Assembly (NCBI GenBank): GCA_963717445.1
Contig: OY970334.1
Location: 310,001 to 374,000, forward strand
Direction: 5' to 3'
Length of the DNA: 64,000 bases
From: JAGVPT01 sp963717445
Lineage (GTDB): Bacteria; Bacteroidota; Ignavibacteria; UBA10030; UBA8401
The notes under the pieces were generated by a model. The model had not been told where the DNA came from. It did not search any database and saw only the letters and a list, made by a program, of their open reading frames with translations. Both the position numbers and the translations under genes were made by a program. This document shows positions 8,514-17,495 of this stretch, in pieces (positions within the stretch are counted from its first letter, which is position 1; each line of letters begins with the position of its first letter).

Positions 8514-10175
8514 TTATTTTCTCAACAGCGCAAATTTTCCTTTTATGGACTGGCCCTGAACCTGAATAAGGTAAATGTAAATCCCTGATGAAGCGACTTC
8601 ATTGTTATTCTTAATACCATTCCATTGAAACACCTGCCCGCCGAGCAGCGGCGAAAACTTTGTACTCACCGACCCCGAGTATGCAAGTTTCATATCAGAA
8701 GAATAGACAAAAAGGGTACCGGTCAATGATTGTCCACCGCTCACGGGAATATTGATCTGGTTCGAGCCGTTTGCCTGAAATGGATCGGGAAACGGGTCGA
8801 GAATTGCCGCCCCAGGTACCAGGATTTTGCTATACCAGTTGGATTGGTCGGCAACATTAAGACTCGCAGATACGCTGGAGTTTTGACCTTCGGCCAGAGA
8901 ATATGAATATGGAAACGCGGATGGATATCCAGTGATCGCGGAGTCTAGATTGATATTAGAAACCATAAATGACACTGGTCCTCCTCCTCCATTGATGGTA
9001 ACATACGCCGAAGAAAGAACGTCCAGGTCGCCTCCTATTGTTTGCGCCGGCGGAACAAAGTCAATCGTCGATGAAGCGATCTCCGGATACTCTGCACCTT
9101 CCGGGTAGTAGAGTACCGAGTCGCTCCTTGCACCGGTAAAATAATTCCAGACTGTCCATTCTGCAAAAGCATTTTTAAAGCTGGAATTGTATGGCGGCTT
9201 GTTTAGAGCCAGATCGATGGCTTGAAGCGGCGGGGCTGAGCTGATCTCTTCCCACGATCGGAGCATAGCATCTCTGCCGAACCGCTTTGCAATGAAGTGA
9301 GCCCAAATTGCTCTGCTGTACATAATAAAATCATTGGAATTAAACGGCACCTCAGGGTTCGCAAAATGGCCTTCACTCGAGCTTGTATATTGAAGATAAT
9401 CCTTCACCTGTGGGAATACAACGTCTTCCATCCACACCGAAGTGAGCTCATAAAAAAATATATCGCTCGTCCAGTAGCCGTAGTTGCCGATTTGAATGCT
9501 GTGATGAAGCTCGTGTGCGAGAGTTACGCGAAGACCGGGCATACCTCTGTTGACTGGAGGGTTTACCCATTGAAATGTGTTATCAACCGTAACAAATGAA
9601 GTACAAGTTTCCCCATCTGGTTTACTGGTGTCAGGTGTTGTATAACCATAATCTGCTGGGCCGATCGAAGCAACATAAATATCATATTCCGGCCCTCCCC
9701 CTAAATTTCCATCTGATGGCGAGGGGAGATAACCGAGTACCTGGGTCTCAAACATTTCGCAATAATTAGCAATCGCCGCGACTGAATCTGCATACTGGTC
9801 GGCGCTGCCCGGAATTGGCTGGTAAAGCGAATCGAGCATGGCCGGTGCGTCGAAACCGGTCGTATCGTAGTGAATGCGAAACTGGCCAGAGAGGATACTC
9901 TTTTGCGTGGTAGGGCGGTCCAAAATAATCTTCAAAGCGGAACGCACCTCCGGACTAAGCCGATCTCGATTTTTGATTGCATACGAAATTGCCGGCAGTC
10001 CGCACTTTTCATGGGTGTAGATTGTTTTTCCATTTCCCATATATTGCTTCAATACTTCGTAACTGTGCGCCCGAATCGATTGACCGGCACTTAAAGGCTT
10101 TGCATCCTGAGACAGCGCCGTTATGCTGCTTAGCAAAAAGATGATTCCACTGAAAAACCCACGATACATATTCAA
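8514..10175 (-). CDS. Secreted MXAN_6640-type putative zinc metalloprotease with sorting tail
   Basis: A 553-residue exported protein. Residues 1-22 form a signal peptide (hydrophobic 'GIIFLLSSITALSQ'). The catalytic region has 'LAHELHHSIQIGNYG', an HExxH zinc site, followed by 'YELTSVWMEDVVFP', the pattern of the MXAN_6640 family of putative metalloproteases. The C-terminal 80 residues look like a FlgD/T9SS-type beta domain ending in 'SSGIYIYLIQVQGQ...KGKFALLRK', resembling the sorting tails of the island proteins. Export by Sec and then type IX secretion to the surface or medium is inferred. Single gene; the preceding 740 bp are largely non-coding and hold a MITE copy. Confidence 0.82.
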   Translation of the reverse strand: MNMYRGFFSGIIFLLSSITALSQDAKPLSAGQSIRAHSYEVLKQYMGNGKTIYTHEKCGLPAISYAIKNRDRLSPEVRSALKIILDRPTTQKSILSGQFRIHYDTTGFDAPAMLDSLYQPIPGSADQYADSVAAIANYCEMFETQVLGYLPSPSDGNLGGGPEYDIYVASIGPADYGYTTPDTSKPDGETCTSFVTVDNTFQWVNPPVNRGMPGLRVTLAHELHHSIQIGNYGYWTSDIFFYELTSVWMEDVVFPQVKDYLQYTSSSEGHFANPEVPFNSNDFIMYSRAIWAHFIAKRFGRDAMLRSWEEISSAPPLQAIDLALNKPPYNSSFKNAFAEWTVWNYFTGARSDSVLYYPEGAEYPEIASSTIDFVPPAQTIGGDLDVLSSAYVTINGGGGPVSFMVSNINLDSAITGYPSAFPYSYSLAEGQNSSVSASLNVADQSNWYSKILVPGAAILDPFPDPFQANGSNQINIPVSGGQSLTGTLFVYSSDMKLAYSGSVSTKFSPLLGGQVFQWNGIKNNNEVASSGIYIYLIQVQGQSIKGKFALLRK

Positions 10176-10918
10176 TCTTTCTGGATGAATTCTTATAATA
10201 TTTTAGCGAATGTATGCACGGAATTCAAGCGGGAAGTTTTTTCTTCACAATTCGACAACTTCACTCTCATGCACAATTGATATGCCATCAATACTCCCGG
10301 CAATATTGAGTGGAAGTGAAAAGTATCGATTCTAACATTAACCAAAGAACATCTTCGACATTCAAGCATTACCCAGTAATTGAATTTAAAGATTGAGGCT
10401 TCTGAAAAATTGTCTCTCGCCAAGCCGCGAAGGCGCAAAGACCCTGTTTTTAAATCATTTTGCCACTTTGCGTCTTTGCGTGAGCCATACTTTTAAAATT
10501 ATTCAGAAGTCTCAGATTGTTAAATTCCAAAATTCCTGTCTCGAGTAATCGGTCAGAATAGAGGCAATAATGAAGTCCATTTCACCACGCGTTTTGAAGA
10601 TGCCTAATGGCCTTTCTCTTTATATAAGGTCGCGAAGTTTAGTTACGGAAAAGGTCGTCTTAGGTGCTTCAACCACTTCAAAAAAGGCCGTTAGGCCGTC
10701 AAATAACAACTTTTTTACCAATCCCGATGTCTATCTAAGGTTGCTAAGCTCATTCAGCAAAATGTAACATTTACCAGAATCATCCGTTATATACCGTATT
10801 CCGGAAAATACGCTATGGTACTTATTGTATTTTCTCTCTTTGAGCTTATCTTATACCTAGTCAATGGGCCAAGTGCCGTCGGTCGAATAAAAAAGTCGAG
10901 AAGAATTAAAAAGATAAA
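10176..10918. other. Non-coding interval with one MITE copy
   Basis: About 740 bp between the divergent metalloprotease gene and the small membrane protein gene. It contains the first copy of the 119-bp element (10395-10513) and a short inverted repeat around 10795-10815 (CCGTATTCCGGAAAATACG). A 65-codon frame at 10570-10767 lacks family resemblance and a ribosome site, so I leave it uncalled. Confidence 0.6.
10395..10513. mobile_element. 119-bp MITE-like element, copy 1
   Basis: Ends are inverted repeats, GAGGCTTCTGAA against TTCAGAAGTCTC (11 of 12 pairs). The 5 bp AGATT are duplicated directly at both borders (10390-10394 and 10514-10518), as expected for a transposed element. The interior is a long imperfect palindrome rich in GCAAAG/CTTTGC. 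The copy at 19571-19689 is identical over all 119 bp. No ORF; it would have to be moved in trans. Confidence 0.85.
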
Positions 10919-11332
10919 ATGGGAACATCGAAAGTTATCATAGGTCTCGGCGCATACGTGATGATAGGTATGTATGCATTGCTGTTTACCTCGACAGACC
11001 AGGCGATCTACAACGTGGCGCAGTCTCAAGCCTTCCACGACAATGCACGGCAACTTTCCAATGCAGGCGTAAAGTTCGCTCTCGGAGATGTCGGCGGTAA
11101 TTCGGGAGCCAGTTTCCCATCGAGCACAGTAAACTTCAATGGCGGGAGCGTGACGTACACAGGCAGCCGACCAGTTGGACTTGCAGCAACACAGATGCAG
11201 ATCACGTCGACCGGAACGTACAACGGATTCCAAGTAACGATGATTGCAGTCCTTCAATATAATGGAGTGAAATGGACGCTTCAACGAATCTACCAGCAGC
11301 CTGATGCTACGGAATATTCAAGACTGAGTTAA
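10919..11332 (+). CDS. Small membrane-anchored protein, pilin-like N-terminus
   Basis: A 137-residue protein not assigned to a family. It starts with one hydrophobic helix (about residues 5-25, 'VIIGLGAYVMIGMYALLFTS') continuing into an amphipathic stretch 'AIYNVAQSQAFHDNARQLSNAG', then a beta-rich, Gly/Ser/Thr-rich exported part ('TYTGSRPVGLAATQMQITSTG'). This resembles the layout of PilX/TadE-like pseudopilins or other secreted appendage proteins, but no cleavage motif is certain. It stands alone between a non-coding region and the convergent lolD gene, with its own hairpin terminator at 11364-11398. Alternative: a lineage-specific envelope protein. Confidence 0.6.
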   Translation: MGTSKVIIGLGAYVMIGMYALLFTSTDQAIYNVAQSQAFHDNARQLSNAGVKFALGDVGGNSGASFPSSTVNFNGGSVTYTGSRPVGLAATQMQITSTGTYNGFQVTMIAVLQYNGVKWTLQRIYQQPDATEYSRLS

Positions 11333-11363
11333 GCGTTTTTAAAATAGGTTTGTCATCCTCTTG

Positions 11364-11398
11364 AAATGCGATACAATAATTGAGTGTGTCGCATTTTT
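11364..11398 (+). terminator. Hairpin terminator between convergent genes
   Basis: AAATGCGA-T-ACA pairs with TGT-G-TCGCATTT, closing a short loop, followed by a T run. It lies after the small membrane protein gene; the A-rich left flank could let it serve lolD on the other strand as well. Confidence 0.65.
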
Positions 11399-11449
11399 CT
11401 TGTACGCCCCTCAATCCCTCTTTAGCACTAGCCCGCTTCACTCAAAAAG

Positions 11450-12133
11450 TTATTCTTGTGATTGAGGACGTACACTGCCATCGACAAGCGTAATGACCCG
11501 GTCAGCCATCGCGGAAAAGTCTTTATTATGAGTGACGATGACAAACGCTTGATGATGTTTTTGGCGGAGTTGAAGTATCATCGCATGAAGAGCCTTGGCA
11601 TTTTCAGAGTCGAGGTTCCCGGAAGGCTCATCGGCAAGAATCAATTTTGGAGAATTCATAAGAGCACGCGCAACAGCGACACGCTGTTGTTCGCCCCCGG
11701 AGAGCTCGCTCGGTTTATGGTGAAGCCTGTCTTGAAGCCCGACATCGGCAAGCAGCATGCTTGCCCTCTCTAGCGCAAGTGCAAGGCGCTCGCCGGCAAT
11801 AAGAGCAGGTATGGCGACATTTTCGGCGGCTGTAAATTCCGGCAATAAATGATGAAATTGAAAGACGAAACCGATTTCTTTATTTCGGATCGCAGCAAGC
11901 GCTTCATCTTTGACATCGAACACTCGTTTGCCTTCCAAGAGCACTTCTCCTTCATCCGGCCGGTCAATCATACCGAGGATATGAAGCAGAGTGCTTTTTC
12001 CTGCTCCCGAAGGGCCGACAATGGCCACGATTTCTCCCTTGCTAACGTCCATCGAAACTCCCTTCAGCACCGAAAGGTATTCGTCTCCTCCAATTTTAAA
12101 CCGCCGATGAATATTGACCACTGAAAGAAGCAT
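11450..12133 (-). CDS. lolD: Lipoprotein-releasing ABC transporter, ATP-binding subunit
   Basis: A 227-residue ABC ATPase of the MacB/LolD type. Walker A is GPSGAGKST (residues 40-48), the signature is LSGGEQQRVAVARAL, and Walker B is LILADEPSGNLD. In the 10-14 residues after the Q-loop it has 'EFTAAENVAIPALIAG', usual for LolD. It should power extraction of lipoproteins from the inner membrane together with the two LolC/E permeases encoded immediately upstream; the gap to the second permease is 12 bp. It is the last gene of a six-gene minus-strand run beginning at the atuA-like gene. Confidence 0.92.
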   Translation of the reverse strand: MLLSVVNIHRRFKIGGDEYLSVLKGVSMDVSKGEIVAIVGPSGAGKSTLLHILGMIDRPDEGEVLLEGKRVFDVKDEALAAIRNKEIGFVFQFHHLLPEFTAAENVAIPALIAGERLALALERASMLLADVGLQDRLHHKPSELSGGEQQRVAVARALMNSPKLILADEPSGNLDSENAKALHAMILQLRQKHHQAFVIVTHNKDFSAMADRVITLVDGSVRPQSQE

Positions 12134-12145
12134 CGTACCTCCTGT

Positions 12146-13372
12146 CTATTCCCACCGAATGGCTTCAGCGGGAAGAAGTGCCGCTGCGCGCTTTGCCGGA
12201 TACAACGTCGCTACGTAACTCAAACCGAGCGCTGCAATCGCAACGGAAAGAAAATCCAAAGGATGTATTTCAACCGGAATCGCCGGAATAATGTACACCG
12301 TCGGATCCAACGGAAACAAATGATACTGGATTTGTAGAAAACATATCATCAACCCCAATATGCTTCCCGCCACCGTGCCGATGAGGCCGACAAGCAATCC
12401 TTCAAATTGAAAAATGGAAACGATATCCTGATTTGTCGCTCCCATGGCTTTGAGAATGCCGATGTCGCGGGTTTTTTCAATCACCGCCATTGTGAGCGAA
12501 CCTAATAGGTTAAACGTCGCTACGCCGATAATCAAACATAAAATAATGTATGCAAACCAACGTTCAATCTTCATCACTGAATAGAGATCTTTATGCAAAT
12601 CGTACCACGTCATCACCTGAAACGCAGAGGGAAATTCTTCTTCAATTCTGCTTTTCATTCCCCCGGCATCGTTCATGTCTTTAAAGCGCACTTCGTAGCC
12701 GTGAATATTGTTTCCCACCTGAAATAATTGTTGTGCTGAAGATAGCGACATGTAACCATACAATGCGTCGTATTCCTTGTTATTTGATTGATAGATCCCG
12801 GCAACGCGAAACGATCGAACAATTGGTGCGCCAAAGCCGAGCAGCGCGAGCCGGGATCCGGCCGGACTTATCATCATCACGGTATCCCCCGTCACGATGC
12901 CGAGCCTGTCTGCCAGCGTCATGCCGACAACCAAGTCACGCGCTGTGGAATCCTGAAAATTGACTTCGCCCAAGACGATACTTTTCTTTACCCCCGTAAC
13001 TTTGTCGATACTCGCAGGATCAAGGCCGCGGACAAAAACAACCTTACTCTGGCTCTTCGAAACAATCATCGCCTTGCCGCTGACAAAAGCGCCGACTCCG
13101 CTCACCGATTGGTCGGTGCGAAGCAAATGTGAAAGCCGCTCGAAATCTCGTGCAGTAGTGTGTTCTGTTCTTTCAATGCGAAGATGGGGGTCAAAGCCGA
13201 TGAGAATTGAAGTTACTAATCCGTTGAAACCGTTGAACACAGAGAGCACTACGACGAGCGCAGCGACGCCGATCGTAATTCCAACGATCGAGATCATCGA
13301 AATAACGGTAATGAAACCGGCTTCTTTTTTTGAAACTAGGTACCGCTTCGCTATGAAAGACTTGAACGACAT
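12146..13372 (-). CDS. LolC/E-family lipoprotein-releasing permease (second copy)
   Basis: A 408-residue permease with the FtsX/MacB topology: one N-terminal helix ('FITVISMISIVGITIGVAALVVVLSVFNGF'), a large periplasmic domain of about 230 residues, and three C-terminal helices with 'KTRDIGILKAMGATNQDIVSIFQFEGLLVG', the coupling region of this family. Together with the upstream paralogue it can form the LolC-LolE heterodimer energised by LolD. Start and previous stop overlap as TAATG at 13372, suggesting translational coupling. Length is normal for the family. Confidence 0.9.
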   Translation of the reverse strand: MSFKSFIAKRYLVSKKEAGFITVISMISIVGITIGVAALVVVLSVFNGFNGLVTSILIGFDPHLRIERTEHTTARDFERLSHLLRTDQSVSGVGAFVSGKAMIVSKSQSKVVFVRGLDPASIDKVTGVKKSIVLGEVNFQDSTARDLVVGMTLADRLGIVTGDTVMMISPAGSRLALLGFGAPIVRSFRVAGIYQSNNKEYDALYGYMSLSSAQQLFQVGNNIHGYEVRFKDMNDAGGMKSRIEEEFPSAFQVMTWYDLHKDLYSVMKIERWFAYIILCLIIGVATFNLLGSLTMAVIEKTRDIGILKAMGATNQDIVSIFQFEGLLVGLIGTVAGSILGLMICFLQIQYHLFPLDPTVYIIPAIPVEIHPLDFLSVAIAALGLSYVATLYPAKRAAALLPAEAIRWE

Positions 13373-14601
13373 TAGTGAAACCGTATGGAACGAATTGGAT
13401 CAAGGCGGGCCGCAATGGCCGACGGAATATACGCCGCAAGAAGGCATAACAAAAACGCGATAACGGAGACCACGGCAAAATTCTGCCAATGGAAAAGGAT
13501 CGGGACTTGTGTCATAAAATAAATTGACGAATTGAGTGAGAAAAGGTGAAAGGTCTGCTGAATCCAACAAATCCCGAAAGCAAGAAGGTTGCCCAAAATG
13601 GTTCCCGTCAATCCGATAAATACACCTTCAAACAAAAAAATCCTTTTGATATCGAAGTTAGACGCCCCCATTGATTTGAGGATCCCAATTTGGCTTGTTT
13701 TTTCCATTACCACCATGAGCAATGTGCCGATGATGTTGACCGTGGCGACAAGAATGATCAAACCGAGAATGATCGGCACCGGTTTTTTCTGCAAATCAAT
13801 CCATGTGAAAAGATTGCGATAAAGCTGGAATACAGTCCGCGAATAATAAGGGTAGCCCATAAGGTCTTGAATTTTTTCGGAGACCTCCGGAGCCGTCTCA
13901 ATATCCTTTAAGAGCACGTCAAACCCCGTTGCCTCCGGGCCGAGTTTAAACAACTCTTGTGCCGCAGAAATATCGGTGAAAAGATATACATCGTCGTACT
14001 CCGACATCCCCGATTCGTACACGCCTCTGACGATAAACGGCAAAATTTTTGGTTGACGCATTTCATAATAACTGCCCGTCAAACCGAACACCGCAATCGT
14101 ATCCCCACACTGAGCATGTAATTTTACAAGAAGCTTTTTTCCGATGACACAGGTCGCGATTTGACCTCTCTCGTGCCGGAGGTTGTACGTCCCCTCAACG
14201 ACATAATTTTTCGCAGTCGTAATGTCATTTGACGGCTCAACGCCCTTGACAAGAACGCCTTCAACGTCATCGCCAAAACTTACCATTCCTTCTTTTGAAA
14301 CGAACGGGGAAACAGCGTCAATTTCACTTATTGAATTATGCATCCGCTCAGCAGCCTCGTCATAATTGCTAAAGGTTTGACTCTGAAACCCCGTTACCTG
14401 AATATGAGTTGTGAACCCGGCAACCTTCGTTTTAATCTCGTGTTCAAAACCAGCGAGAATGGTAAGCGTAATGATGAGGGCCGCAACACCGAGGGTAATG
14501 CCGGCAATGGCGATAAGGGTAAGAAATGATATAAAATCCCTTTTCCCCGCGCCGCGCTGAAATTTTAAGTATCGCCTGGCAATAAAAGAAGTGTACGGCA
14601 T
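13372..14601 (-). CDS. LolC/E-family lipoprotein-releasing permease (first copy)
   Basis: A 409-residue paralogue of the next gene with the same layout: N-terminal helix 'FISFLTLIAIAGITLGVAALIITLTILAGF', periplasmic domain, and C-terminal helices with 'KTSQIGILKSMGASNFDIKRIFLFEGVFIG'. It sits 24 bp after prfB and overlaps the following permease by one base. Two distinct permeases plus one ATPase argue for a LolCDE-type heterodimer and not a homodimeric LolF system. Which copy is LolC and which is LolE cannot be decided from this sequence alone. Confidence 0.9.
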   Translation of the reverse strand: MPYTSFIARRYLKFQRGAGKRDFISFLTLIAIAGITLGVAALIITLTILAGFEHEIKTKVAGFTTHIQVTGFQSQTFSNYDEAAERMHNSISEIDAVSPFVSKEGMVSFGDDVEGVLVKGVEPSNDITTAKNYVVEGTYNLRHERGQIATCVIGKKLLVKLHAQCGDTIAVFGLTGSYYEMRQPKILPFIVRGVYESGMSEYDDVYLFTDISAAQELFKLGPEATGFDVLLKDIETAPEVSEKIQDLMGYPYYSRTVFQLYRNLFTWIDLQKKPVPIILGLIILVATVNIIGTLLMVVMEKTSQIGILKSMGASNFDIKRIFLFEGVFIGLTGTILGNLLAFGICWIQQTFHLFSLNSSIYFMTQVPILFHWQNFAVVSVIAFLLCLLAAYIPSAIAARLDPIRSIRFH

Positions 14602-14625
14602 CGGAAGTGTTTTCGTTCGGTAATG

Positions 14626-15727
14626 TTACTTTCCGCCAAACATCATCAAGTACCCCTTGATGAATTTGTCGAGATCTCCGTCCATGACTCCTTGGACGTC
14701 GCTCGTCTCCACGTCCGTGCGATGATCCTTTACCATGTTATAAGGATGGAAGACATACGAGCGGATCTGGCTCCCCCATTCAATTTTCTTTTTCGTTCCC
14801 TCGATAACGGCGAGGCGCGCTTCTTCCTCTTCGCGGCGTATCTGGTAAAGACGCGACTTCAGCATCTTCATCGCCCGTTCTCTGTTTTGAAATTGCGACC
14901 GCTCCTCCTGACACGCGACAATAACGCCCGACGGAATGTGCCGCAGGCGAACGGCGGTTTCGACTTTGTTTACGTTCTGCCCCCCCTTGCCTCCGGCGCG
15001 GTACGTGTCCATTTCAACATCCGATGGGTTGATCTCTATTTCAACATCGTCGTCAATCTCCGGGTAGACGAAGACAGAAGCAAACGATGTATGCCGCCGT
15101 TTGTTTGCATCGAAGGGAGAAATTCTCACAAGCCTGTGAACGCCGATTTCCGCCTTAAGGTATCCGAACGCGTGATCGCCTACGATTTCGAGCGTAGCGC
15201 TTTTGATCCCTGCACCATCCCCGTCAAGCCGATCTACAAGCGACGCTTTATATTTTTTATTCTCGCACCATCGGGTGTACATTCGCAGAAGCATATCAGC
15301 CCAATCCTGCGATTCGGTTCCGCCCGCCCCCGAATGAATGTTGAGGATAGCATTGCGGTGGTCATCGACGCCGCTTAGCATATTTTTGAATTCAAGATCA
15401 GCCAGAGCTTGCGTGATGACGGAATTCTCGGAGGAGATGTCCTTCTGGTAGGATTCGTCTTTTGATTCTTCGGCAAGTTCGATCAACGTCTTGGCATCGT
15501 CAATCAGGGCTTTGATTTTTGTCCATTGATCAACCCATTGCTTGTCCCGGTTGATTTCCTGGAGTACTTTCTGGGCGGCAACATTGTCGTTCCAAAAACC
15601 GGCTGCAGATGATTGATCCTGCAGCGCGGCTACTTTTTTCTCTTTGGTATCAAGGTCAAAGAAACCCCCGCAGCTTAGAAAGGCGTTCGATAGACGATTT
15701 TAATTGGGATTTTGATTCTTCAAACAT
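14626..15727 (-). CDS. prfB: Peptide chain release factor 2, with programmed +1 frameshift
   Basis: Release factor for UGA/UAA. The gene is in two frames: codons 1-23 run from the ATG at 15727 to CTT at 15659, meet an in-frame TGA (15658-15656), and the remaining 343 codons (15657-14626) are reached by skipping one T. The site CTTTGAC with the GGGGG internal Shine-Dalgarno a few bases upstream is the classic RF2 autoregulatory frameshift signal. The product is 366 residues, normal for RF2. The codon-recognition tripeptide SPF (203-205) and catalytic GGQ (248-250) are present. A conventional call from the internal ATG at 15486 would lose 80 residues. It lies 14 bp after the AtuA-like small gene and 24 bp before the LolC/E genes. 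Confidence 0.95.
15655..15675 (-). promoter_or_regulatory. RF2 programmed +1 frameshift site
   Basis: On the minus strand the sequence is GCGGGGGTTTCTTTGAC: a GGGGG Shine-Dalgarno-like element, a 3-nt spacer, the slippery CTT codon, and UGA followed by C. It is almost the same as the well-studied Escherichia coli site. When RF2 is scarce, slow reading of UGA allows the ribosome to slip +1 and make more RF2. Confidence 0.95.
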
Positions 15728-15741
15728 CGGAGACCCTGCGA

Positions 15742-16065
15742 TTAAATAGTTTCAGTGATTTCTAATTCGATACGGAGCATAACGCTGCTGAGGGTTTTTC
15801 CCTGCGCGTCGTTTTTGAGCGAGCGTGTGCCGCCGCCGCCCAGCGATTCATGAAGGAGAAAATTCAACGCTCCTAAATTCGGAAGTTCATAACGCTCGAC
15901 TTTTCCCCGGCAGATTCCGGCAAAATGGCTTTGCACTTTTTCCACAGTCAAATACTTTTTAAGGAGTGGATAGTATTCCGGCTTAAGGGCTATCACTCCA
16001 ACGTTTCCCGTGTCCCCCTTGTCGCCCGACCGGGCGTGCGCAATCTGAGTCAGTTGAATCTTCAT
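15742..16065 (-). CDS. AtuA-like C-terminal (ferredoxin-fold) domain protein
   Basis: A protein of about 107 residues beginning MKIQLTQIAHARSGDKGDT; the 'HARSGDKGDTGNVG' segment and the glycine-rich 'ESLGGGGTRSLKNDAQGK' segment are those of the small domain found at the C-terminus of longer AtuA/DUF1446 proteins. Its ATG at 16065 overlaps the upstream gene's TGA as ATGA, so the two are probably translated in a coupled way and act as a split AtuA. A longer frame starting at 16122 would lie inside the neighbour and is rejected. Role: companion subunit in acyclic terpene or hydroxy-acid/acyl-CoA related catabolism, by family inference only. Confidence 0.82.
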   Translation of the reverse strand: MKIQLTQIAHARSGDKGDTGNVGVIALKPEYYPLLKKYLTVEKVQSHFAGICRGKVERYELPNLGALNFLLHESLGGGGTRSLKNDAQGKTLSSVMLRIELEITETI

Positions 16066-17423
16066 TGCTGTTCCACGATGACCTTCGGCGTTACCGCCGA
16101 CTTTGGAATCAGCGCCGGCCAATATGCAATCACTTCGCTTGGTTTCGGCCTTCCACCGGCAAAACCGGTTACCGATGGCGGACCGGTAAGAATCAACGGC
16201 GCAATCTCTTTTGAAAACCGCTCGATTGCATCTTTGTCGCGGCTGCGTACGCCGATTCTCATTACAACTTCGTTCATTTCCTGCGAATTCTTTGCGAGCG
16301 GACCAAAACAGGAATCATAGCCGAGAAATTCAGTCCGGATTTCTTCAAACTTCAGATGCAAATCGGAGAGTCTGATGCGGAGAATTTCATCCGCCTTTGA
16401 TGCTTTCTCGAGCGCGTCGGGCCAGGCATAGGTCAATGTTCCAAACGCAGTATAACCGTCAAAATAGGACATCGATACTTTATAGGAATCGGTAGCTGGA
16501 TTTCCTTTCACCCCGGTCACTTCAACCCGATGGACTCCAACGTCTCTCAATTGAATTGTAGTGAAATCAGCGACACAATCGGGAGTAATATAGTTTTTTG
16601 GATCGCCAATCTCGTACAGCAATTGCTCTTTTACGGTAGCGCTGGAAACAAGACCGCCTGTCCTATCGTGTTTCGTGATGACGAATGTCCCGTCATGACG
16701 GGCTTCCGCAACGGGAAATCCGATATGGGCCAAATCGGGGACAGACTTCCAATCCGCTGAAAAATTTCCACCGCTCGCCTGGCCCCCACATTCTAAAATG
16801 TGTCCCGCCACAGTCCCGGCAGCAAGCTTGTTCCAATCGGAATCCTTCCAGCCGAATTCATAGATCATCGGCGCCAGCGTCAATCCAGTGTCCGTAGTTC
16901 TGCCGGTAATGACGATCTGTGCCCCCTGTTTCAACGCTTCAACAATCGGGAATGCGCCGAAATAAACGTTCGCACTGATAACATTGGAGCGAATGGAATC
17001 CAGCTTTTCTCCTGTCTCCATATTATCAAGTGTAACTCCTTTGGCGGCAAGAGAATCGATCTCTCCAAGAATATCGTCGCCGAGAACAACGCCCACTTTC
17101 AGACTTTTGATATTCAATTTCCCCGCTACGGCGAAGATCGCATCACGGCATGCGATCGGATTAACCCCGCCGCCATTCGTGATCACTTTGATATTCTTTT
17201 GTACGATATCCGGAAGGATCTCCTCGAACAGCGGTACCAAGTCTCTTGCATATCCGAGTTTCCGGTCTCTCATCTTTTGCTTCTGCAAGATTGACATTGT
17301 GACTTCTGCAAGATAGTCCATCATCATATAATCGATGGGACCATTTCTCACCTGGTCGATGGGCGCAGTTTGAAGATCTCCCCAAAAGCCTTGTCCGCTT
17401 GCTATGCGAATTGATTGCTTCAT
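16062..17423 (-). CDS. AtuA/DUF1446 family protein
   Basis: A 453-residue cytoplasmic protein of the acyclic terpene utilisation AtuA family. Family features are the N-terminal 'IRIASGQGFWGDLQTAP', the glycine pair region 'VITNGGGVNP', and the central 'GRTTDTGLTLAPMIYEFGW' and 'GHILECGGQASGGNF' motifs. In citronellol degraders AtuA works with AtuC/F enzymes, but many homologues occur outside that pathway and their reaction is not settled. No atu catabolic genes are nearby. Here the C-terminal small domain is a separate overlapping gene (15742-16065). This gene opens the minus-strand run that continues through prfB and lolD, 72 bp after aspS. Confidence 0.85.
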   Translation of the reverse strand: MKQSIRIASGQGFWGDLQTAPIDQVRNGPIDYMMMDYLAEVTMSILQKQKMRDRKLGYARDLVPLFEEILPDIVQKNIKVITNGGGVNPIACRDAIFAVAGKLNIKSLKVGVVLGDDILGEIDSLAAKGVTLDNMETGEKLDSIRSNVISANVYFGAFPIVEALKQGAQIVITGRTTDTGLTLAPMIYEFGWKDSDWNKLAAGTVAGHILECGGQASGGNFSADWKSVPDLAHIGFPVAEARHDGTFVITKHDRTGGLVSSATVKEQLLYEIGDPKNYITPDCVADFTTIQLRDVGVHRVEVTGVKGNPATDSYKVSMSYFDGYTAFGTLTYAWPDALEKASKADEILRIRLSDLHLKFEEIRTEFLGYDSCFGPLAKNSQEMNEVVMRIGVRSRDKDAIERFSKEIAPLILTGPPSVTGFAGGRPKPSEVIAYWPALIPKSAVTPKVIVEQQ

Positions 17424-17495
17424 CGATTGTGAACTGAACCGTCAAGCCGCCGGGTGAAAAATTTGTCGCTCTCCTGCATTCGCTTGTTCACTATG

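Noticed and set aside
10570..10767. 65-codon plus frame next to MITE copy 1
   Set aside because: No ribosome site, no recognisable motif, unusual composition.
14623..15378. Plus-strand 251-codon frame
   Set aside because: Shadow of prfB on the other strand; no family resemblance.
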